Source: Lamellibrachia columna (Eukaryota > Annelida > Polychaeta > Sabellida > Siboglinidae). Taken from it: 64,000 nt of DNA. Below, in pieces: positions 55,401-61,400 of this stretch. The DNA is taken from NCBI GenBank assembly GCA_963662155.1, contig OY759271.1, forward strand, positions 33,512,333 to 33,576,332. Reading direction: 5' to 3'. A program made the translations under genes and the position numbers. Positions within the stretch are counted from its first letter, which is position 1. The number at the start of each line of letters is the position of its first letter. Under the pieces are notes generated by a model. It saw nothing but the letters and a program-made list of their open reading frames with translations. It ran no database searches and was not told the DNA's origin.

Positions 55401-58400
55401 AATTACACTCAGTCTTATCCAACTTTATCCAAATTACATTAAATCTTAGTCCAATTTCACTGCAATGCAAATCACATAATATTATTTGTTACTCCTGTAT
55501 GCTGATGAACATATGATATTCGTCCAATGTGTTTATAGGTTGCACTTGAAAGAGACAGTACTGACCAAGTGAAGGTTGCAGTGGGTTCACCAGCAGCGAT
55601 GTTACACGTGAGAACCGCCTCACGAGGAGAGACTACAACGCAATCTTGTAAGCCTTTGATCACTTCTGGTGCTGTTCCATCTATTCAAAAGAACATGTAC
55701 ATCTATCGTTATTTTAGTTTTATGTAACTTGTGAACGCATTAAAACATAACGTAGATGAAAACTATCGCGACTGTCGTGATAACATAGAAAGAAGAATAT
55801 CATTTGACACATATTACCACAAACTAAGAAGAGAGGAATCAATGATACAGATGAAACAAGTTATGACATTACTGGGACAACGAATCAACTGATTTTATAT
55901 AAAAATATTATAACAACATTTGATTCAGTCATCGTCTGTTTTCAGTACCTTTCGAACATTTCTAGTATAACCGATAGTTAATATGATATTTTGAATAAGT
56001 TACCAGGGTTCAAGACTTGGCTAGAGCTAAAAAAAATGCATTGCTGAGCCCTTTGCATGAATGATATATGAGGCAGACAAACATTCAAAATACAGAAACC
56101 GACAACTTCAATTCCATCAATCAAATTCAATCAAGACAATGGTTAGCCATATTTGAAACATATATGTGAGGAATTAATATAATATAATACAATACAATAC
56201 AACATAGTATGTTTTAATTATGCCAACATGCCTAATAATTTAATCATTAGGCATACTCCAAATTAATTAGGCAAACGGTCATCCTAACCAAATACGCGAG
56301 TGGGGAACACAAAATATGATACATTCTACAACCAATCAGATAATATCATCAGCTGATTATAAAGCATTCACAAAGATCCACGACTTGTAAGCCGATAGAC
56401 TGTTAGAAAAAAGCACGTACAGATAGGTTCCTTGGCTTGTACTGGTGAGGTTGTCTCCGAGAACGGTCCCACACCAGCCTTGTTCTCTGCTGCCACACGG
56501 AACTCATACTGGTCATCAACCTGTAGCTTGCCCACAGTGTATTCGAGTGAGGCAATCGTCGCTTCTGTGCTGCGCAACCATTTGAAGGCGCCCTCACGTC
56601 GGTGTTCAAGAACGTAGTTGAAGATTGGGCTTCCACCATCGTTTTCTGGAGCTGCCCACTTCAAGCTGATACTGCCGTCCTTCACTTCCGTGATCTCTGG
56701 CACACCAGGCTTGTCAGGCTTTTCTGTAGTAAGCATACCATATATATTTATTACCACCAGGCAGGTGTTTTTTTTACACCGATATATACATTTTTAACTG
56801 TCTATTATAGAATAAACGGAATAAACGCATCGCAAAAAGTAACAGAAAGAACATTATCGTGCATGGGTACGTGCGTGTATGCATGTACGCATGTGCAGTT
56901 ATAACTTGGCAGTTATGCAGGTCTTACTGCAAGTATAATATTTCAAATAACTGGAACTTACGCCATGGATCTTTGGCTGTGAATGGCTGTGAGGCGTTGC
57001 TTGCTGGTCCTACGCCGGCCTTGTTCTCTGCCATAACACGGTACTCATACTCGTTGTTCTCAATCAGCTGCGTGTCTGTGACCGTTAGGTCAGTGACTGC
57101 CTCCTTGTTGACTTTCATCCAGCGAGAACTGGAGGTCTGGCGCCGCTCGAGCCAGTAGCCAGTGATGGCGGCCCCGCCATCAGAAGCTGGGGCTTGCCAT
57201 GTGATGGTACAGCAATCCTTGAAGATATCACTGACTTGCGGGCTCTCGGGGGCTCCAGGAAGCTCTGAAGGAAGCACGACATATTTGAGTGTCATGCAAC
57301 ATCTTCAATGGTGCACACAATCTACATATATTTATTGTAGCTTAGGAAGAGTTTTTTGTTCAATAACGTGCTTGATAATGCGTATTTTCACAATATTGAA
57401 TAATTTTTTTCATCCCAAATGTATCATTTTGTACTATTACATTACCTAATATGTGGATCTAATATCATTTTGTAAGACATTATTTGACTTTGGCGTAATC
57501 CAAAAGACTTGGTGGTATGTAATCATGGTTGCTTGATTATTTGCACCTAATTGTTTTTTAGAAATAGTTTCCATTTAAATATATAAGTGTACATTAAGCA
57601 TCTTACACAATATATACATTACGACACAATGATACTTATCATATACAATCCACATAATTGATACACCTGAAAACGTTGCAGTAGCAGCAAAATGCAGACA
57701 TTCCAATAGCAGCGATTCACATTTACGTTTTATTTGCCGTATTATGTGCAGCCGCCATAGCACAAAAAGCAAGTACACATATCAAATATGTCACATAATA
57801 AAAATATAATTTATAATTCAAAATGTTGCACCAGCGATACATACGCATATAAAAAAGCGTTGCAGTAGACTAAGAAGCAAATATATACACATTGTACATA
57901 CAAATTAATTATATAAAACAATTCATCCATAGTTCAATTCCAGCGCAAGCTGGTAGCAAGACAACACGTATAGCAGATCAGCATTTAGCAAACTCAGCCA
58001 AGCTCCTCTTCTGCAGCAATATGTAGACCGCCAACTATATTGCCACTATACAGCTGCACATGGAAAGCAGTTTCAGAGCAGTGGCCGTACACGTTGAAGC
58101 AATACCTGTAACCAAACGGTACATGCCCATACCTATCACTTGTTCGGGTACATCTTCTGGACTGTCAAGTACCGTCGCTTCCGCAGTTTCATCCACGACA
58201 TTAAATCGAGGCTCTTCTAAGATCGCTACTTCCATTGATACCTCCACAATAACATCTGCTAACTCTTCTTCCACAGGCTTCACTGGTTCCTTCATTATCT
58301 CGTCCTTGTGAGGTTTTGTTGGTACTTCAATTATCTTTTCCTCTGGAACCTTAGCTGGTTCCAGTATTATCTGTTCATCTGGGGCCGTTTCCGGGTCCTT

Positions 58401-61400
58401 TATTATCTTTTCCTCTGGGTCTGTTTCTGGTTCCTTTATTATCTGTTCTTCTGGGACTGTTTCTGGTTCCGGTATTATCTGTTCCTCTGGGGCCGTTTCT
58501 GGTTCCTGTATTATGTGTTCCTCTGGGGCCGTTTCTGGTTCCGGTATTATGTGTTCTTCTGGGGCCGTTTCCGGTTCCGGTATTATGTGTTCCTTTGGAG
58601 CCGTTTCCGGTTCCAGTATTATGTGTTCCTCGGGGGCCGTTTCCGGTTCCGGTATTATGTGTTCCTCTGGGGCCGTTTCTGGTTCCGGTATTATGTGTTC
58701 TTCTGGGGCCGTTTCCGGTTCCGGTATTATGTGTTCCTTTGGAGCAGTTTCCGGTTCCAGTATTATGTGTTCCTCGGGGGCCGTTTCCGGTTCCGGTATT
58801 ATGTGTTCCTCAGGGGCTGTTTCTTGTTCTGGTATTATGTGTTCCTCTGGAGCCGTTTCTGGTTCCGGTATTATATGTTCCTCTGGGACCGTTTCTGGTT
58901 CCGGTATTATGTGTTCCTCTGGGGTCGTTTCTGGTTCCTGTGATATATGTTCATCTGGGGTCGATTCTAGTTCCTGTATTTTCTGTTCCTCTGGAGCCGT
59001 TTCTGGTTCCTGTATGATTTCTTCCTCAGGAGCCGTTTCTGGTTCCTGTATTATTTCTTCCTCAGGAGCCGTTTCTGGTTCCTGCATTTTCTGTTCCTCT
59101 GGAGCCGTTTCTGGTTCCTGTATTATTTCTTCAACAGGAGCCGTTTCTGGTTCTTGTATTATCAGTTCTTCTGGAGCCGTTTCTGGTTCCTGCACTATTT
59201 GTTCCTCTGGAGCCATTTCTGGTTCCTGCATTATCTGTTCCTCTGGAGCAGTTTCTGGTTCGTGCATTATCTGTTCCTCTGGAGCCGTTTCTGGTTCCTG
59301 CACTATTTGTTCCCCTGGAGCCATTTCTGGTTCCTGCATTATCTGTTCCTCTGGAGCAGTTTCTGGTTCCTGCACTATTTGTTCCTCTGGAGCCATTTCT
59401 GGTTCCTGCATTATCTGTTCCTCTGGAGCAGTTTCTGGTTCCTGCATTATCTGTTCCTCTGGAGCCGTTTCTGGTTCCTGCACTATTTGTTCCTCTGGAG
59501 CAGTTTCTGGTTCCTGCATTATCTGTTCCTCTGGAGCAGTTTCTGGTTCCTGCACTATTTGTTCCTCTGGAGCCATTTCTGGTTCCTGCATTATCTGTTC
59601 CTCTGGAGCAGTTTCTGGTTCCTGCATTATCTGTTCCGCTGGAGCCGTTTCTGGTTCCTGCACTATTTGTTCCTCTGGAGCCATTTCTGGTTCCTGCATT
59701 ATCTGTTCCTCTGGAGCAGTTTCTGGTTCCTGCATTATCTGTTCTTCTGGTGATGCTGCTGTTTCCACCATTATTTCTTTCTCTGGAGCATTTGCTTCGT
59801 CTCTTCCAACATCAGTTACCTCTACAGATGTCTCCTCTTCAACCATACCTAATGAAACCAGCTCTGAAAGTTCTTCTGGCAGTTCGTCAATATCCCACGT
59901 AACCACACTTTGTTTCTCGTCAACAAGGGAGCTTTCTGCTGCTTCCTCACCAGGTTCATCATTAGTAACGACTGGAGGTTCGTCTGGCAATTCCAATATA
60001 TCATCTACAGGTTCCTCTAGAGGTTCAGGAACACGTTCTGGAAACGTCGGATTCTTCGACTCTATGGAGTGGTTAAATGTTGATTAGTGGTTAGTCTTAA
60101 TGCATAAGAAAGGATTTCTGGAGAGGAGCAATAACCCAGGTCAATGCATGTTATATTGCAATTTACTTATAGAACTGTGTATACGGCATGTAAATTCGTG
60201 GTGGTCAAAACGACTTATATATAGAAGACTATATATTTAGTTGATATGCAGAGTTGAACACTAAACCTGAAAACAGGCAGATGTAACTCACAAGTTCAAC
60301 CAATCTTTGCCACTGTGAATTCGAACACTACACTTCAAGTTGGCCGAAATGAAGAAATTTAATTGATGCTACAATAATGAGAACATGTAAGTAATACGAC
60401 TTTCCTATGTGAGTTACATAAACAATGTGCTCCTCCCACAGAAACCAACAAAAAGAGAACACAATAACAGCAAGAAAGAAAATAACATTTAGGTTATCAA
60501 AATAAATTAAATGTTAAAATCACGCAGGCATTAAATGTTAAAGAAACAATTGCTGATTAGAACGCACACATGAATTGACATTTAACATACATTTAATATA
60601 TGAATTATTATGGACAAACCATTGGTTAAATTGAGACTGCATTTTGATCTTCAATATGCCATTTTTGGCACTCATATTAATAGCTATCCAGATGTAATCA
60701 TAATATGCACTGCGCTGTCGAATAAGTCGTACGTAACATGTACTGTTCACATGTCATTCATATCGTTGTTAGTCAATTTCATAACATCTCGAATTTATGA
60801 GATGTGGTACATTTCACATAGAAGGCTTTCACAAATAACAAATAACACTTACCATAATCACTCTTCGGGACAGCTGCCTTTGACAACTCTACAAATGGTC
60901 CTGTGCCAACTTCGTTTTGTGCTGCCACTTGGAAGTAGTACTTGCGTCCTTCCTTGAGCTGATCCACGGTAAGGGAGAGCTCTTGTGTAGTGCCTGATGG
61001 CTTCCATGATCGCTTGCTTGCTTCGCGTATCTCGACAACATACCCGGTCACCTCACAGCCGCCGTCGTCCTCCGGGGTCTGCCATGTCAAACTGACGGTA
61101 CTCTCTGTCACTCCTGATGTAACGAGGTCGCGTGGTGCACTCGGCTTGTCTGGCGAGTGAAAACAGAGATTATACTGAATCAGGGTGGACATTGAAATAC
61201 ACTTTGCTATTCATTTTGTGTTGTCCCTTATAGGTCGCAGAACAATGACGTTGATTTGTTTTGAATGATGCCCCGTCACCCATGTAGCCATCTACATAAC
61301 ACTGTTTTAATTGTCATTGGACGAGACTACCAAGATGTAGAGCAATTAGTTAAATGTGTATTGTCGTGACACTACACAATTAGCAGAGGTCTGGATACAG

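Noticed and set aside
58513..60087. Long + strand open frame (524 codons, repeats of CSSGAVSGS)
   Set aside because: It is the reverse complement of the 36-bp coding repeat. A period that is a multiple of three keeps all frames free of stops. The minus strand frame joins flanking domains in phase; this one has no splice or domain support.
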